Origin: Phycicoccus flavus
GTDB lineage: Bacteria; Actinomycetota; Actinomycetes; Actinomycetales; Dermatophilaceae
DNA: 41,278 nucleotides
Direction of reading: 5' to 3'
Assembly (NCBI RefSeq): GCF_004025965.2
Contig: NZ_SAYU02000033.1
Coordinates: forward strand, 1-41,278
The notes beneath the pieces were generated by a model. That model had not been told where the DNA came from and made no database searches. It was given only the letters and a program-made list of their open reading frames with translations. The position numbers were made by a program, and so were the translations under genes. The stretch's first letter is position 1, and each line of letters opens with the position of its first letter. Shown here piece by piece: positions 15,409-24,674 of the stretch.

Positions 15409-16283
15409 GCGTCATCGCTTCCGGTGGCACCGGGACTCCGTGCTGCGAGGTCGTCCTCGGGATCTACGAGAAGGCCTTGCGGTGGACGGGCGACTGGGAC
15501 CGGCTGTTCCGTCAGGCCAAGGACGCCGGGTTCCGTTTCGTCGACCTGTCGGTGGACGAGTCGACCGAACGGAGGGCCCGCTTGCACTGGCCGCCCCACA
15601 AGAGGATCGAAGTCCGTGACGCTGCGGCTCGCAACGGCATCGCCATCGGCGGGGTGTGTCTGTCGGTGCACCGCGCGGTCGGCCCCGGATCGGCGGACCC
15701 GGCAGTGGCCGACGAGGCCGACCAGATTTTCGAGCAGGGCATTCGCCTCTGTGCTGACCTCGGGGCACCGGTTCTGCAGGTGGCGGGCTACTACGCCTTC
15801 TACGAGTCGCCGGATCCCGGTCAGCGGGACCGCTATGTCGCCTCTCTGCGACGAGCGGTTCCCAAGGCGGCTCGCGCCGGCGTCCTGCTCGGCATCGAGA
15901 ACGTCGACGGCGCGGACGTCACCTCGCTGACCCGCGCCATGGAGCTGGTACGCGAGATTGACTCGCCCTGGCTGCAGCTGTATCCGGATGTGGGCAACAT
16001 CGCCGAGCAGCGACTCGACGAGGAGGTTGAACTCCGGGCCGGGGCAGGCCACATGCTGGCCATCCACGTCAAGGACGTCAGGGTGGGTGAACCTCGCCGA
16101 GTGCCTATGGGCGACGGCGTGGCTGATTTCGACAAGGCCTTCGCCGAGCTGGCCCGACAGCGGTGGAGCGGCCGGATGATGGTCGAGATGTGGAACGACG
16201 ACGCGGACGACTCTGTCGAGCGTTGTGTGGCGGCGCGGCTGGTGGTCGAGAAGCACCTCGATGCCGCGGGTATCCGCCACTGA
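15405..16283 (+). CDS. ulaE: L-xylulose-5-phosphate (L-ribulose-5-phosphate) 3-epimerase UlaE
   Basis: A 292-residue AP-endonuclease-like TIM barrel resembling UlaE/SgbU: LGIYEKALRWTGDWDRLF, FRFVDLSVDEST, GGVCLSVHRAVGPGS, LQVAGYYAFYESP, LQLYPDVGNIAEQR, AIHVKDVRVGE. The four metal ligands of the family can be placed in GIENVD (Glu), YPDVGN (Asp), IHVKD (His) and VEMWND (Glu). It would convert L-xylulose 5-phosphate to L-ribulose 5-phosphate. The GTG start overlaps the preceding stop, so it is translationally coupled to the UlaD-like gene. The match to UlaE is strong despite the altered UlaD-like enzyme upstream. Confidence 0.88.
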   Translation: MSVIASGGTGTPCCEVVLGIYEKALRWTGDWDRLFRQAKDAGFRFVDLSVDESTERRARLHWPPHKRIEVRDAAARNGIAIGGVCLSVHRAVGPGSADPAVADEADQIFEQGIRLCADLGAPVLQVAGYYAFYESPDPGQRDRYVASLRRAVPKAARAGVLLGIENVDGADVTSLTRAMELVREIDSPWLQLYPDVGNIAEQRLDEEVELRAGAGHMLAIHVKDVRVGEPRRVPMGDGVADFDKAFAELARQRWSGRMMVEMWNDDADDSVERCVAARLVVEKHLDAAGIRH

Positions 16284-16349
16284 GCTATGTCCCCTGATAT
16301 CGCCGAGGTCGGTTCGGCCCCCGGCACCCGATCAAGAGAGGGAAGCACC

Positions 16350-17018
16350 ATGTTGGATGACTTGAAGGAGCAGGTGTGCGCAGGGAACCTCGCCCTCGCA
16401 GAGGCCGGGTTGGTGGCCTGGACGGGCGGGAACCTGTCGGCGCGGGACGAGGATCGGGAGATGATCGTCATCAAGCCCTCGGGAGTTCTGTATTCCGCCA
16501 TGACACCCAAGGACATGGTCGTCGTCTCCTACGACGGCCACGTCGTCGAGGGTGACCACGGCCCGTCGTCGGACACTCAGTCCCACCTGGGGATCTATGC
16601 CGGCCGAGCCGATGTCCAGTCGGTGGTGCACACCCACTCTCGCTACGCGACAGCGTTCGCTGCGGTCGGCCGGGAGATTCCTTGCTGCCTCACCGCGATC
16701 GCCGACGAGTTCGGTGGGCCGGTGCCGTGCGGCGGGTACGCCTCCATCGGAGGCGACCAGATCGGCAAGGAGGTCATTGCGAAGATCGGTCGCTCGCCTG
16801 CCATCCTCATGCAACAGCACGGGGTGTTCACTATCGGGCCCTCCATCTCGAAGGCCCTGCAGGCAGCGGTCATGGTCGAGGACGTCGCTCACACGGTGGC
16901 GGTGGCGATGGGCCTCGGAGAGGTCACCTCTTTGCCCCAGGAAGAGATCGAGGCGAACTTCGACCGCTACAGCAACCGCTACGGCACAATGTCGGCGAGC
17001 CACGGAGTCACCGCCTGA
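16350..17018 (+). CDS. ulaF: L-ribulose-5-phosphate 4-epimerase (UlaF/AraD type, class II aldolase family)
   Basis: A 222-residue zinc enzyme of the AraD/UlaF family: MLDDLKEQVCAGNLALAEAG, GGNLSARD, VIKPSGVLYSAM, SSDTQSH, the metal motif VVHTHSRYATAF (two His), and the third His in QQHGVFTIG. The AraD catalytic Asp aligns with IADEFGG. It would convert L-ribulose 5-phosphate to D-xylulose 5-phosphate, which enters the pentose phosphate pathway. The ATG at 16350 has GAGGGA at a normal distance; the in-frame ATG at 16287 has no ribosome site. OtnC, the missing decarboxylase of the threonate route, belongs to the same superfamily, so OtnC activity is a minor alternative. Confidence 0.85.
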   Translation: MLDDLKEQVCAGNLALAEAGLVAWTGGNLSARDEDREMIVIKPSGVLYSAMTPKDMVVVSYDGHVVEGDHGPSSDTQSHLGIYAGRADVQSVVHTHSRYATAFAAVGREIPCCLTAIADEFGGPVPCGGYASIGGDQIGKEVIAKIGRSPAILMQQHGVFTIGPSISKALQAAVMVEDVAHTVAVAMGLGEVTSLPQEEIEANFDRYSNRYGTMSASHGVTA

Positions 17019-17139
17019 CGAGCCCTGCGCGCGCCCTCCTGCAGCCCATCGCCAGAACTCTCTGCGCCGCCCAGCGCGGTGCTATCGAGGGTGCAGCTCT
17101 ACGGCCACTGAGCATTCCACGGGGCTCGAACACACCAGA

Positions 17140-17176
17140 CGATGGGCCCCGTCGCTCCTGGCGACGGGGCCCATCG
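17140..17176. terminator. Bidirectional hairpin terminator
   Basis: CGATGGGCCCCGTCGC (17140-17155) and its exact complement (17161-17176) form a perfect 16-base-pair stem with a 5-base loop between the convergent ulaF-type gene and katG. Confidence 0.9.
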
Positions 17177-17214
17177 TGCCGACGAGGGAGCGGCTATACG
17201 TCGAACCGGGAGCG

Positions 17215-19473
17215 TCAGCCCTTCGTCACGTCGTACCGGTCGGCCATCATGACCTTGTCCCACACGGCGACGAAGTCGCGGACGAAAAGCTCGCCACCGT
17301 CACAGCCGGCGTAGACCTCGGAGATCGCCCGCAACTGCGAGTTCGCTCCGAACAGCAGGTCGTTGCGCGAGGCTTCGAACTTCGACTCGCCCGTGGCGCG
17401 GTCATCGACCGTGAACGAGGTGCCGGCCTCGTCGACCTTCGTCCACTCGTAGTCCATGGAGGTGACGACGTCGAAGAAGTCGGTCGAGAGCGTGCCAACT
17501 CGGTCGGTGAAGATCCCAACCGTCGACCCATCGTGATTGCAGCCGAGCGCGCGTAGCCCACCGGTGAGCGCCACCCACTCGGGGGCGGAAAGATTGAGCA
17601 GTGCAGCCCGGTCGAGGAACATCTGCTCGGGAGAGACCTTCGAGACCGACGAGAACTCCGGCATCACGTAGTTACGGAAACCGTCGACGACCGGCTCGAG
17701 CCACGCGTGCTGCTCGGGGTCGGTCTGCTCCTGGAGCGCATCGACCCGGCCCGGGGTGAACGGCACCGTCACCGGGTGACCGGCGGATGCGGCGGCCTGC
17801 TCGACGGCCACGCAGCCACCAAGGACGATGAGGTCAGCCAGGCTGACGTTGAGCCCGGACGACGCCTTGACCTGCGTAAGCCGGTCCACGACCTCTCCGG
17901 TCCGGACGTTGACCTTCCAGTCCTTCTGCGGTTCCAGCGCCAGGCGCGCCCCGTTGGGTCCGCCGCGCTTGTCGGTGTCGCGGTAGGTGGCAGCCGAGGA
18001 GAACGCGGTGAACGCCAGGTCCGACACCGACAGCCCAGTGTCCAGGATCGCCTGCTTCAGCGTTCCGATCTCGGACTCACCGACGACCGGACCCTCGTGC
18101 GGCGGCAGCGGGTCCTGCCAGAGGAAGTCCTTCTCGGCGACCTCCGGTCCGAGGTAGCGCGACTTCGGCCCCATATCGCGGTGGGTGAGCTTGTACCAGG
18201 CTTCCGAGAACGCCTTGGTGAAGTAGTCGAAGTCGTCGAGGAAGCGCAAGCAGATCTCGCGGTAGACCGGATCCACCTTGAGGGCGATGTCCGAGGTCAT
18301 CATCATCAGGTGGTTCATCTGGCCCTCGACGTGCGCGTCGGGGGTCTTCGGGGCGTCCGGGTCGACCGGCCGCCACTGGGTCGCGCCGGTGTGGGGGTTC
18401 TCGTGCTTCTCCCACTCGAACCTGAACAGATTCGTCAGGTAGTCGTTGTCCCACTGCGTGGGGTTCGGCGTCCAGGCACCCTCGATGCCGTTGGTCATCG
18501 TGTATTCGGCGAAGCCCTTGCCCTCCGGATTGCTCCAGCCGAGGCCTTGGTCTTCCATCGGCGCGATCTCCGGCGGTGGGCCGATCTTGCCCGCCGCGAC
18601 CTTCCCGTGGCTCTTGCCGAAAGCGTGCCCGCCCGCGATGAGTGCCACGGTCTCTTCGTCGTTCATCGCCATCCGCGCGAAGGTGATGCGGATGTCGATG
18701 GCCGAGTCCCGCGGATTGCCGTTCTCGTTCGGGCCCTCGGGGTTGACGTAGATGAGTGCTTGGTGCGAGGCAGCGAGCGGCTGCTCCAGTTCGTAGTCAC
18801 TGTCGCCAGGCTGCCCGTTCCAGCGCTGCGAGCGCATCACCATCGCATCGAAGGACTCCGGATGGGAGTTCTCGATCCACTCCGGGCCCCAGTACGTCGC
18901 ATCGTCGGCCTCCCAGGAGTCGCGGCGGCCGCCGCCGAACCCAGTCGTCGGCAGACCCATGATCTCGAGCGCACAGTTGCCGGTCAGGACCATGAGATCG
19001 GCCCAGCTGATCGCGTTCCCGTACTTCTTCTTGATCGGCCACAGCAGGCGTCGTGACTTGTCGGTGTTGCCGTTGTCCCACCACGAGCTGATGGGGGCGA
19101 AGCGCTGCATGGCTTGCCCCGCCCCACCGCGACCGTCTGCGATGCGGTAGGTACCGGCGGCGTGCCACGCCATCCGGATCATCTGCGGGCCGTAGTTGCC
19201 GTAGTCGCTCGGCCACCAGTCGACCGAGGTCGTGAGGAAGTCCTTGATGTCGGTCTTGAGCTCATCGAGGTCGATCCCGGAGAACGCCGTCTCATAGTCG
19301 AAGTCGGCGAGCGGGTCGGCCACGACACCGTCGGAGTGCAGCTGCTCGACCCGCAGTCGGTCCGGGTACCAGTCCGAGAGCGTGGGCTTGGAGGTGAACG
19401 CCCCACCCACGGTGTCGCCACCGAACGGGCATTTGCCGCCCAGCACCTCGGAGTATTCAGAATACTCAGGCAT
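17215..19473 (-). CDS. katG: Catalase-peroxidase KatG
   Basis: A 752-residue bifunctional heme catalase-peroxidase of usual length. The N-terminal domain shows the distal [11 protein letters not shown] (Arg-Trp-His), LIYVNPEGP with the tyrosine and ARMAMND with the methionine of the Met-Tyr-Trp adduct, and the proximal histidine in [10 protein letters not shown]. The C-terminal non-heme peroxidase repeat is complete ([16 protein letters not shown] to the end). It removes hydrogen peroxide. The ATG at 19473 has GGAAAGG about 9 bases upstream; the frame runs open to 20079 but that part is antisense to the sensor kinase. No furA gene precedes it, unlike many actinobacterial katG genes. Codons 3-8 contain a perfect palindrome. 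Confidence 0.95.
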   Translation of the reverse strand: MPEYSEYSEVLGGKCPFGGDTVGGAFTSKPTLSDWYPDRLRVEQLHSDGVVADPLADFDYETAFSGIDLDELKTDIKDFLTTSVDWWPSDYGNYGPQMIRMAWHAAGTYRIADGRGGAGQAMQRFAPISSWWDNGNTDKSRRLLWPIKKKYGNAISWADLMVLTGNCALEIMGLPTTGFGGGRRDSWEADDATYWGPEWIENSHPESFDAMVMRSQRWNGQPGDSDYELEQPLAASHQALIYVNPEGPNENGNPRDSAIDIRITFARMAMNDEETVALIAGGHAFGKSHGKVAAGKIGPPPEIAPMEDQGLGWSNPEGKGFAEYTMTNGIEGAWTPNPTQWDNDYLTNLFRFEWEKHENPHTGATQWRPVDPDAPKTPDAHVEGQMNHLMMMTSDIALKVDPVYREICLRFLDDFDYFTKAFSEAWYKLTHRDMGPKSRYLGPEVAEKDFLWQDPLPPHEGPVVGESEIGTLKQAILDTGLSVSDLAFTAFSSAATYRDTDKRGGPNGARLALEPQKDWKVNVRTGEVVDRLTQVKASSGLNVSLADLIVLGGCVAVEQAAASAGHPVTVPFTPGRVDALQEQTDPEQHAWLEPVVDGFRNYVMPEFSSVSKVSPEQMFLDRAALLNLSAPEWVALTGGLRALGCNHDGSTVGIFTDRVGTLSTDFFDVVTSMDYEWTKVDEAGTSFTVDDRATGESKFEASRNDLLFGANSQLRAISEVYAGCDGGELFVRDFVAVWDKVMMADRYDVTKG
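19451..19467. promoter_or_regulatory. 17-base palindrome inside the first codons of katG
   Basis: GAGTATTC-A-GAATACTC is a perfect 8-1-8 inverted repeat, AT-rich against its surroundings. It encodes the repeated residues EYSEYS of KatG. Its position suits a repressor site or an mRNA hairpin close to the start codon. Confidence 0.5.
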
Positions 19474-19599
19474 GCCATGAAACCTTTCCAGCAGAGTTGG
19501 CGCGTGGGGCGTCCGTTGACACCGTACCGGCACCCCGGGCCGAGCACGACGAGCGGTCACAGATTCGTGCCGATGTGTCACTGGCGCTAGCGTCTTGCC

Positions 19600-21105
19600 G
19601 TGGCTCGTCTCCGAATGTGGCGAACCGTCCGCGGGCGGCTCGCGCTCACCGCGGCTGCTGTCAACGTCGTCTTGGTACCCCTGTGCGGCGGGCTCGCCAT
19701 CGCGACCTTGGACCGGAGGATCGATGCGGACGTCGCAGCCGTCCTCGGCGAACGTCTGTCCAGTGTCGAGACGGTGGTTCGAGTCAGCGGTCCGCGTGGT
19801 GTCGAGCGAGTGGGCTCGACCGCTGGCGTGGTTCCGCGCACCTCGATCGTCACCGAGATCTACACCGCGGAAGGGGAGCGGATTCTCTCCCAGCCACGTG
19901 CCGGCGCACGCTTGCTCCCCGCCGCGTCGATCCGTGCGTTGTCGGGCCGTACGGTCCAGACGTCGGCGGTCATGTCCGTGGCCGGAGAGCCCACCAAGGT
20001 CCTCGCCGTCTCCGTCGTGGGGCCCGACGACGAGCGGTTCGTTGTCGCCGTTGGTGGTTCGCTGACGGGCAATCGTCACGTCATCAGGACAGTTGTCCTC
20101 TTCCTGGCCGGTGCCACAGTCCCGTCCGCGCTCGTGGCCGGCGCGGTCGGATGGATCCTCGCCGGAGTCGCGTTACGACCGGTCGAGGAACTGCGTCGGC
20201 GCGCCGACTCGGTCACGGTGACCGGTGCGGGCGAAGGCTTGCCGTTTCCCGACACGGGCGACGAGGTCGAGCAGCTTGGCAGGACCTTGGACGATCTGGT
20301 CCGGCGGCTGTATGCCGCGCTCGCAGATCGGCATGCCGAGTACGCCGAACTCGCTCACGACATGCGGACCCCGCTGACGGCGTTGAGGCTGGAGCTGGAA
20401 CTCGTTGAGACAGCCGACCCGCAGGCCTCGAAGGACCTACACACCGCGCGGTGCTCCGTCGAACGCCTGGTCGATCTCGTCGAGCGACATCTTCTGTTGG
20501 CCGTCGGAGCCTCCGGGTCGTCGCTCTTAGAGCTGGTGGTGCTGGAGCCGGCCGATCTGCTGAGAGAGAGCAGGTCTGCTCACGAGCGGGCGGCCGAGAG
20601 GCAGGGAACACGGCTCATCGTCGTCCAGGGAGATCTCGATGCCTTGTCACCGTTCGTGGGTGATCGGCTGCGCCTGATGCAGGTGCTCGGCAACCTCGTG
20701 GACAACTCGCTCCGCGCTCTGGGCCAGGGAGGAAGCATCGAACTGGCGGCGACAGCGGTCGACGCCGAGCGCCTTGCTCTCACGGTGGCCGACGATGGCC
20801 CCGGGTTCACCGGGGGCTCGGAGTTTGATCGCGACGTCGTCTTCACACGCTTCGTCCGGGGCGAGCAGGGCGGGAAGGCCACATCGCGTCGGCAGAGTCA
20901 TGGCCTCGGTCTGGCCATCGCGAAGGCGATCGTCGAGGCTCACGACGGTGAGATCACAGCCTCCAATCGAGACAACGGCGGCGCACTCGTTCGCGTCGTC
21001 CTCCCGGTGCGCGGTCCGAAGTCCGTGTCTCCGTTGCACGCGGCCGATCGAAGTCGTGCAGATGCTCGGGACCGAGAGGGCATGCCAGGTCTGGGTGGGG
21101 GGTGA
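19600..21105 (+). CDS. Membrane sensor histidine kinase
   Basis: A 501-residue kinase starting at GTG 19600. Order of parts: TM1 (~13-35), an extracytoplasmic sensor of ~120 residues, TM2 (~155-180), HAMP ([15 protein letters not shown]), the phospho-acceptor box [14 protein letters not shown] with His near 253, and an HATPase with N box [12 protein letters not shown]1 DDGPGF and G2 [10 protein letters not shown]. It is divergent from katG and separated from the only response regulator here (22057-22821, minus) by an aquaporin gene, so pairing with that regulator is likely but not shown by operon structure. The signal is unknown. Confidence 0.88.
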   Translation: MARLRMWRTVRGRLALTAAAVNVVLVPLCGGLAIATLDRRIDADVAAVLGERLSSVETVVRVSGPRGVERVGSTAGVVPRTSIVTEIYTAEGERILSQPRAGARLLPAASIRALSGRTVQTSAVMSVAGEPTKVLAVSVVGPDDERFVVAVGGSLTGNRHVIRTVVLFLAGATVPSALVAGAVGWILAGVALRPVEELRRRADSVTVTGAGEGLPFPDTGDEVEQLGRTLDDLVRRLYAALADRHAEYAELAHDMRTPLTALRLELELVETADPQASKDLHTARCSVERLVDLVERHLLLAVGASGSSLLELVVLEPADLLRESRSAHERAAERQGTRLIVVQGDLDALSPFVGDRLRLMQVLGNLVDNSLRALGQGGSIELAATAVDAERLALTVADDGPGFTGGSEFDRDVVFTRFVRGEQGGKATSRRQSHGLGLAIAKAIVEAHDGEITASNRDNGGALVRVVLPVRGPKSVSPLHAADRSRADARDREGMPGLGGG

Positions 21106-21106
21106 G

Positions 21107-21158
21107 CCTGCGGCTCCCGGGAACAACGCCCCACGCGTGTCAGTCCGGGAGCCGCAGG
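21107..21158. terminator. Bidirectional hairpin terminator
   Basis: CCTGCGGCTCCCGG (21107-21120) and CCGGGAGCCGCAGG (21145-21158) form a perfect 14-base-pair stem with a 24-base loop between the convergent sensor kinase and aquaporin genes. Confidence 0.8.
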
Positions 21159-21181
21159 AGTCATGGAGGAACCGACTGCGA

Positions 21182-21982
21182 TCAGTCGGGCGCCGTGGCC
21201 TTGCCCACGAATCGGTCGTACGCGACAGCTGCGAGGACGGCGCCGACGATCGGACCGACGAGGTAGGCCCACCAGGCCGTCATCGTGCCGGCGGCAAGCA
21301 TCGGGCCGAGCGCTCGCGCGGGGTTGACTCCGGCCCCGGTGAGGGGGGCGGCAATGAAGACAGCCGCCGCCAGCGCGAAGCCGACCGCGAGGGGTGCCGC
21401 CGCTCCCGGAGCCCGTTCGTCGGTGGTCGCCGCGATGACGACCATCATGAGCAGGAACGTCACGACCGTCTCGACCAGGAGCACCGTCAGCGACGACACT
21501 CCGTCCGCCGGCGCAGTCGCCCCCAGACCCGCATCCGACCGAGCGGCGGAGCCGAACATCGCCCACGTGAGGAGGGCCGCCAGGACTCCGCCGACCATCT
21601 GTGCGCCGATGTACGGCGCCACGCTCCCCCAAGGAAACCGCTTGGTCACCGCCAGCGCGACGGTCACCGCTGGGTTGAAATGGGCGCCGCTGACGTGACC
21701 GAACGCGACTGCGAGCGCGGCCAGGCTCAAACCGTTGACGAGCGGCATGGACAGCGAGTTGTACGCACCGCCGACCGCCGGGTCTCGCAAGGTGCCTGCG
21801 ACGGCCGTGGAGGCGATGGCCAGGACGAGAAGGAAGGTCCCGATGAGCTCGGCGCCGGAGGCGGCCGCCATGTTGAGCCCGGGTGAGCTTCCGTACAACC
21901 CCGCCATCCGACTCGGCGTTTGTCCGGTGTCGTTGGAGTCGCCGTCCTGCGTGTCGGTGCTGTCAGGTGGGTTCGACGTCAT
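21182..21982 (-). CDS. Aquaporin (MIP family channel)
   Basis: A 266-residue, six-helix MIP channel with both pore signatures, HFNPAVTVALAV and GVNPARALGP; the arginine after the second NPA is the usual selectivity-filter residue. It resembles AqpZ-type water channels more than long glycerol facilitators. The N-terminal ~37 residues are polar (Thr, Asp, Ser rich), so a later start at an internal Met is possible. It follows the response regulator on the same strand by ~75 bases and could share its transcript. Some aquaporins pass hydrogen peroxide, which would fit katG nearby, but this is speculation. Confidence 0.88.
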   Translation of the reverse strand: MTSNPPDSTDTQDGDSNDTGQTPSRMAGLYGSSPGLNMAAASGAELIGTFLLVLAIASTAVAGTLRDPAVGGAYNSLSMPLVNGLSLAALAVAFGHVSGAHFNPAVTVALAVTKRFPWGSVAPYIGAQMVGGVLAALLTWAMFGSAARSDAGLGATAPADGVSSLTVLLVETVVTFLLMMVVIAATTDERAPGAAAPLAVGFALAAAVFIAAPLTGAGVNPARALGPMLAAGTMTAWWAYLVGPIVGAVLAAVAYDRFVGKATAPD

Positions 21983-22056
21983 GGCGACTGCCTCCAGGGA
22001 TAGCCGTGGACGACGAGCCGGTCGGCGCGTCGGCGCCGTTCTATCGACCCTTTATG

Positions 22057-22821
22057 TCACGACGATGTCAGAGCCGTCGTTCGCCCCGATAGGCGGCCTG
22101 ACCTGCCCTCGACAGGGGTGACGTCCCCGCGGCTTCGAGATCTGCGACTGCCACTGGCGTGCAGTCGATATCCGACGCCCCGTACCGTCTGGATTTCGTC
22201 CAGGCCGAAGGGCAGGTCGATCTTGCGACGGAGGTAGCGAACCGTCTGGTCGACGACGTTGGAGTCGACAGCGTCTGGATCCTCCCAGGCTCGGGTCAGG
22301 ATGACGCCTCGGGTCAGAACCTGCCCGGGGTGTCGCATCAGGACCTGCAGCACGGCGAACTCCCGTCGGGTCAACTCGATCTCCACGCCACCGCGCCAGC
22401 ACCGCATCGACGCCGGATCGAGCGTCAGGTCGCCCACGCCGAGAACGACGGGCCGGCTGTCAGGTGGGCGCCGAGTGTGCGCGCGGACGCGGGCGGCGAG
22501 CTCGATGAGGGTGAAGGGCTTGGCGATGTAGTCATCTGCTCCCGCGTCGAGACCGAGCACGCGGTCGTGGACGCCGGCTCGCGCCGTGACAATCAAGACA
22601 GCACCCCAGAAGCCCCGCTCACGTAACGTGCGGCAGACGTCGACTCCGTCTACCGCGTCCCCGAGGCTGAGGTCGATGATTGCGGCGTCGTAGTCGTCGT
22701 GATCGCGCAGTAGAGCATCCGACCCGCCGCTCGAGACATCGACGTGATAGCCCCGCATCTGCAGGCCCCGCGCGACAGCGGCTGCCGTTGCTGCGTCGTC
22801 CTCAACGAGCAGAAGTCGCAC
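22057..22821 (-). CDS. OmpR-type response regulator
   Basis: A 254-residue regulator starting at GTG 22821 behind GAGAAGGGG. The receiver domain has LLLVEDD, the phospho-acceptor Asp in AAIIDLSLGD, the Thr in VLIVTARAG, and KPF. The C-terminal OmpR/PhoB winged helix has LTRREFAVLQVLMRHPGQVLTR-like and VRYLRRKI, VRGVGYRL motifs, read in separate pieces. About 30 Arg/Ser-rich residues extend beyond the usual end. It heads a probable operon with the aquaporin gene and is the natural partner for the sensor kinase at 19600-21105. Confidence 0.88.
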   Translation of the reverse strand: MRLLLVEDDAATAAAVARGLQMRGYHVDVSSGGSDALLRDHDDYDAAIIDLSLGDAVDGVDVCRTLRERGFWGAVLIVTARAGVHDRVLGLDAGADDYIAKPFTLIELAARVRAHTRRPPDSRPVVLGVGDLTLDPASMRCWRGGVEIELTRREFAVLQVLMRHPGQVLTRGVILTRAWEDPDAVDSNVVDQTVRYLRRKIDLPFGLDEIQTVRGVGYRLHASGSRRSRSRGDVTPVEGRSGRLSGRTTALTSS

Positions 22822-22931
22822 GTCGTCCCCTTCTCATCCAGGAGTCGGCGTCGCCGGCCACGACCCTAGAACGCGTCGTCGCCTCCAATTTGACGCGGGG
22901 GCAAGCGCCGAGGGTGAGGTGGTCGTTAAAC

Positions 22932-22946
22932 TGCGAACCTTTCGCA
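22932..22946. promoter_or_regulatory. 6-3-6 palindrome upstream of the response regulator
   Basis: TGCGAA-CCT-TTCGCA is a perfect inverted repeat in an AT-richer patch, ~110 bases before the response-regulator start and ~47 bases after the VOC gene. It could be an operator for autoregulation or a small terminator for the VOC gene. Confidence 0.4.
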
Positions 22947-22992
22947 AACATCGTCCACGTCTCCCCAGTCCGACGACATCTGTGGCTTTCAT

Positions 22993-23508
22993 TCAGCCGC
23001 GGGGGAGGCCCGCCTTCTGCTCGGACCCGATGTAACCCGCCTTGCCGGGATCTTCCATGATCTCGAGAAAGTTGCCGTCAGGGTCGAAGAAGTAGGCGAA
23101 CTTGACTCCATCGAGGTCAGGTTGGTCCTGTGTGAACCAGGTGGGTGTCGACTGGAACTCGATCCCGCGCGACACCAGATCGTCGTACGCGGCTTGGATG
23201 TCGTCGGTCTGGAAGCACAGGTGCTTGGCCCCGGCCTGGTGGACGGGTGGCTGGACGAGATCATCGCCTGGCTTGGTCACCTGGATCAGCTCGACCGAGG
23301 TGTTGTCGACGTGGTAGAAGGCGATCTTGGCCACTGCGTCGCCGGGCTCCTCACCGACGCCGAACTGCCGCGACAGTCCTGCCGAGTTGTCGACGGTGGT
23401 GAGGATGTCCGGTTCTTTGTCGAACAGATCGTTGTCGAAGGCCATCGACCTCTCCAGATCGGTGACGATGAGTCCGACGTGGTGGACTCGAGCCGCTATG
23501 AAGGACAT
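22993..23508 (-). CDS. VOC-family (glyoxalase/dioxygenase-like) protein
   Basis: About 171 residues with two beta-alpha-beta-beta-beta modules of the vicinal oxygen chelate fold. Candidate metal ligands are His in VHHVGLIVTDLERS, His in AKHLCFQTDDI and Glu in GNFLEIMEDPG; the pattern DPDGNFLEI is typical. The ATG at 23508 has GGGAG 6 bases upstream and is preferred over the two ATGs at 23523 and 23520. It is a single-gene unit. The family covers glyoxalases, extradiol dioxygenases and epimerases; a role with the neighbouring ring-oxidation genes is possible but unproven. Confidence 0.75.
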   Translation of the reverse strand: MSFIAARVHHVGLIVTDLERSMAFDNDLFDKEPDILTTVDNSAGLSRQFGVGEEPGDAVAKIAFYHVDNTSVELIQVTKPGDDLVQPPVHQAGAKHLCFQTDDIQAAYDDLVSRGIEFQSTPTWFTQDQPDLDGVKFAYFFDPDGNFLEIMEDPGKAGYIGSEQKAGLPRG

Positions 23509-23879
23509 CTCTGCTCCCATCATTCCCGTGCGTTTCTGGTTCAGCGTTGCCGGAGGCGTGCATCCGCCCGGCTGGCATCACGTTAGTCATCAGATAACTG
23601 CCGGATCAAGAGCCACGGTCCGTCTGTCCAACCTCCTACACCGCCCGTGCTGATCCTTGGTGTCGTAACGCCGGTCATCTGACGAGAGTTGACTTGCAGA
23701 TGTGGCACAACTGCAAGTACGCCGGCCATCCGCCCGTACGACGACGGGGAGCTCGGAATCGAGCACCGCATACGGCGCCCCGGCCCCGGCGGGTGTGACT
23801 GGCCCAGCGGGTGCGGCCTTCACGGTGGCTCCGCAGCGGCCACGAGGACGCAGGGGGATACGGGTCGCCCCGTTCAGCG
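23509..23879. promoter_or_regulatory. 371-base intergenic region with two inverted repeats
   Basis: No gene was recognised. Read on the minus strand, AGTTATC-T-GATGACT at 23585-23599 is a near-perfect palindrome upstream of the VOC gene. A related AGTTATC-TGT-GATGACC occurs at 26790-26806 before the FAD monooxygenase. Separately, ACTTGCAG (23692-23699) and CTGCAAGT (23711-23718) form an 8-base inverted repeat with an 11-base loop lacking a T-run. Confidence 0.4.
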
Positions 23880-24566
23880 TCAGGGGGTGTGATCGACGGC
23901 CGCGGCGCGCGCCATGCCGGCGAGGAACAGGTCGAGGGCGAGGTCGAGCTCCTGTCCGAGTGAGGACGTGCCGGCGGCGGCGGTCTCGCGCAGCGCCGGG
24001 TACCGGTCCGGGTCGGCGGTCCGGAGCCGCTCTCGAGCCTCGGCCTCCGCACGCTCGGCGTCGGGCCCGGAGCGCAGCTGCATCGCGAAACCAATGACCA
24101 ACCGCGCGAACGACGCCGTAAGGACCCTGGCCGGCTCGGGCTCGAATCCGTGGGCGAGCAGGACGGCGACGCCGCGCTCTCGTAGCGCCATGGCGTTCGG
24201 CCCGGTCGGTACCGTCTCGGCGAGCACCGGCGCCACGTGGGGATGGTGGCCGATGGCGTCGAAGAGGCCACGTCCGATGGCGCGGAACGCCACGGTCCAG
24301 TCCGCGTCCTCGAGCGCGATCTCCTCGACCTGCACCTCCCCGAGCACACGCTCGACGACGTGCTCCATCAGGTCGGCCCGGTTCTGCACGTGACGGTAGA
24401 TCGTGGCGGTGCTCGACCCGAGCCGCTGCGCAAGAGCCCGCAATGTGAGGGCGTCCGCACCGTTCTCGTCGATGATCTGCAGCGCTATGGCGACCATGTG
24501 TTCGAAGGGCAGCTTTGGTCGCCCCACCCCTCGACGAACGGGGCGAACGGGTTCCTGCGCCGACAC
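23880..24566 (-). CDS. TetR-family transcriptional regulator
   Basis: A GTG at 24566 with GGAGG ahead gives 228 residues. The N-terminal helix-turn-helix is clear (MVAIALQIIDENGADALTLR, LAQRLGSSTATIYRHVQNRA). The C-terminal ligand domain resembles the TetR_C_1 type found in class A Tet repressors and relatives. It is divergent from the hydrolase-amidohydrolase-monooxygenase operon, and a perfect 7-3-7 palindrome lies between them, so it most likely represses that operon until an aromatic or related substrate binds. The ligand is unknown. Confidence 0.85.
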   Translation of the reverse strand: MSAQEPVRPVRRGVGRPKLPFEHMVAIALQIIDENGADALTLRALAQRLGSSTATIYRHVQNRADLMEHVVERVLGEVQVEEIALEDADWTVAFRAIGRGLFDAIGHHPHVAPVLAETVPTGPNAMALRERGVAVLLAHGFEPEPARVLTASFARLVIGFAMQLRSGPDAERAEAEARERLRTADPDRYPALRETAAAGTSSLGQELDLALDLFLAGMARAAAVDHTP

Positions 24567-24674
24567 GTGAGGACCTCCGGTCTATGGATGCGCGCGTCCA
24601 TCATCGCGTGTCCCAGCCGTGTCGATGCCGCGGAGGCCGTGGAGATGGCGGATGGTCGCTGCCCGCCTCAGTAA

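Noticed and set aside
16350-17018. Calling this gene otnC for the threonate route
   Set aside because: Its motifs and length follow AraD/UlaF and it is beside ulaE; OtnC is retained only as a minor alternative.
19516-19521. TTGACA as a -35 box for the sensor kinase
   Set aside because: No -10-like hexamer lies 16-18 bases downstream.
17215-20079. A 954-codon frame that extends KatG at its N-terminus
   Set aside because: The extra part is antisense to the sensor kinase and lacks similarity; ATG 19473 gives a normal-length KatG with a good ribosome site.
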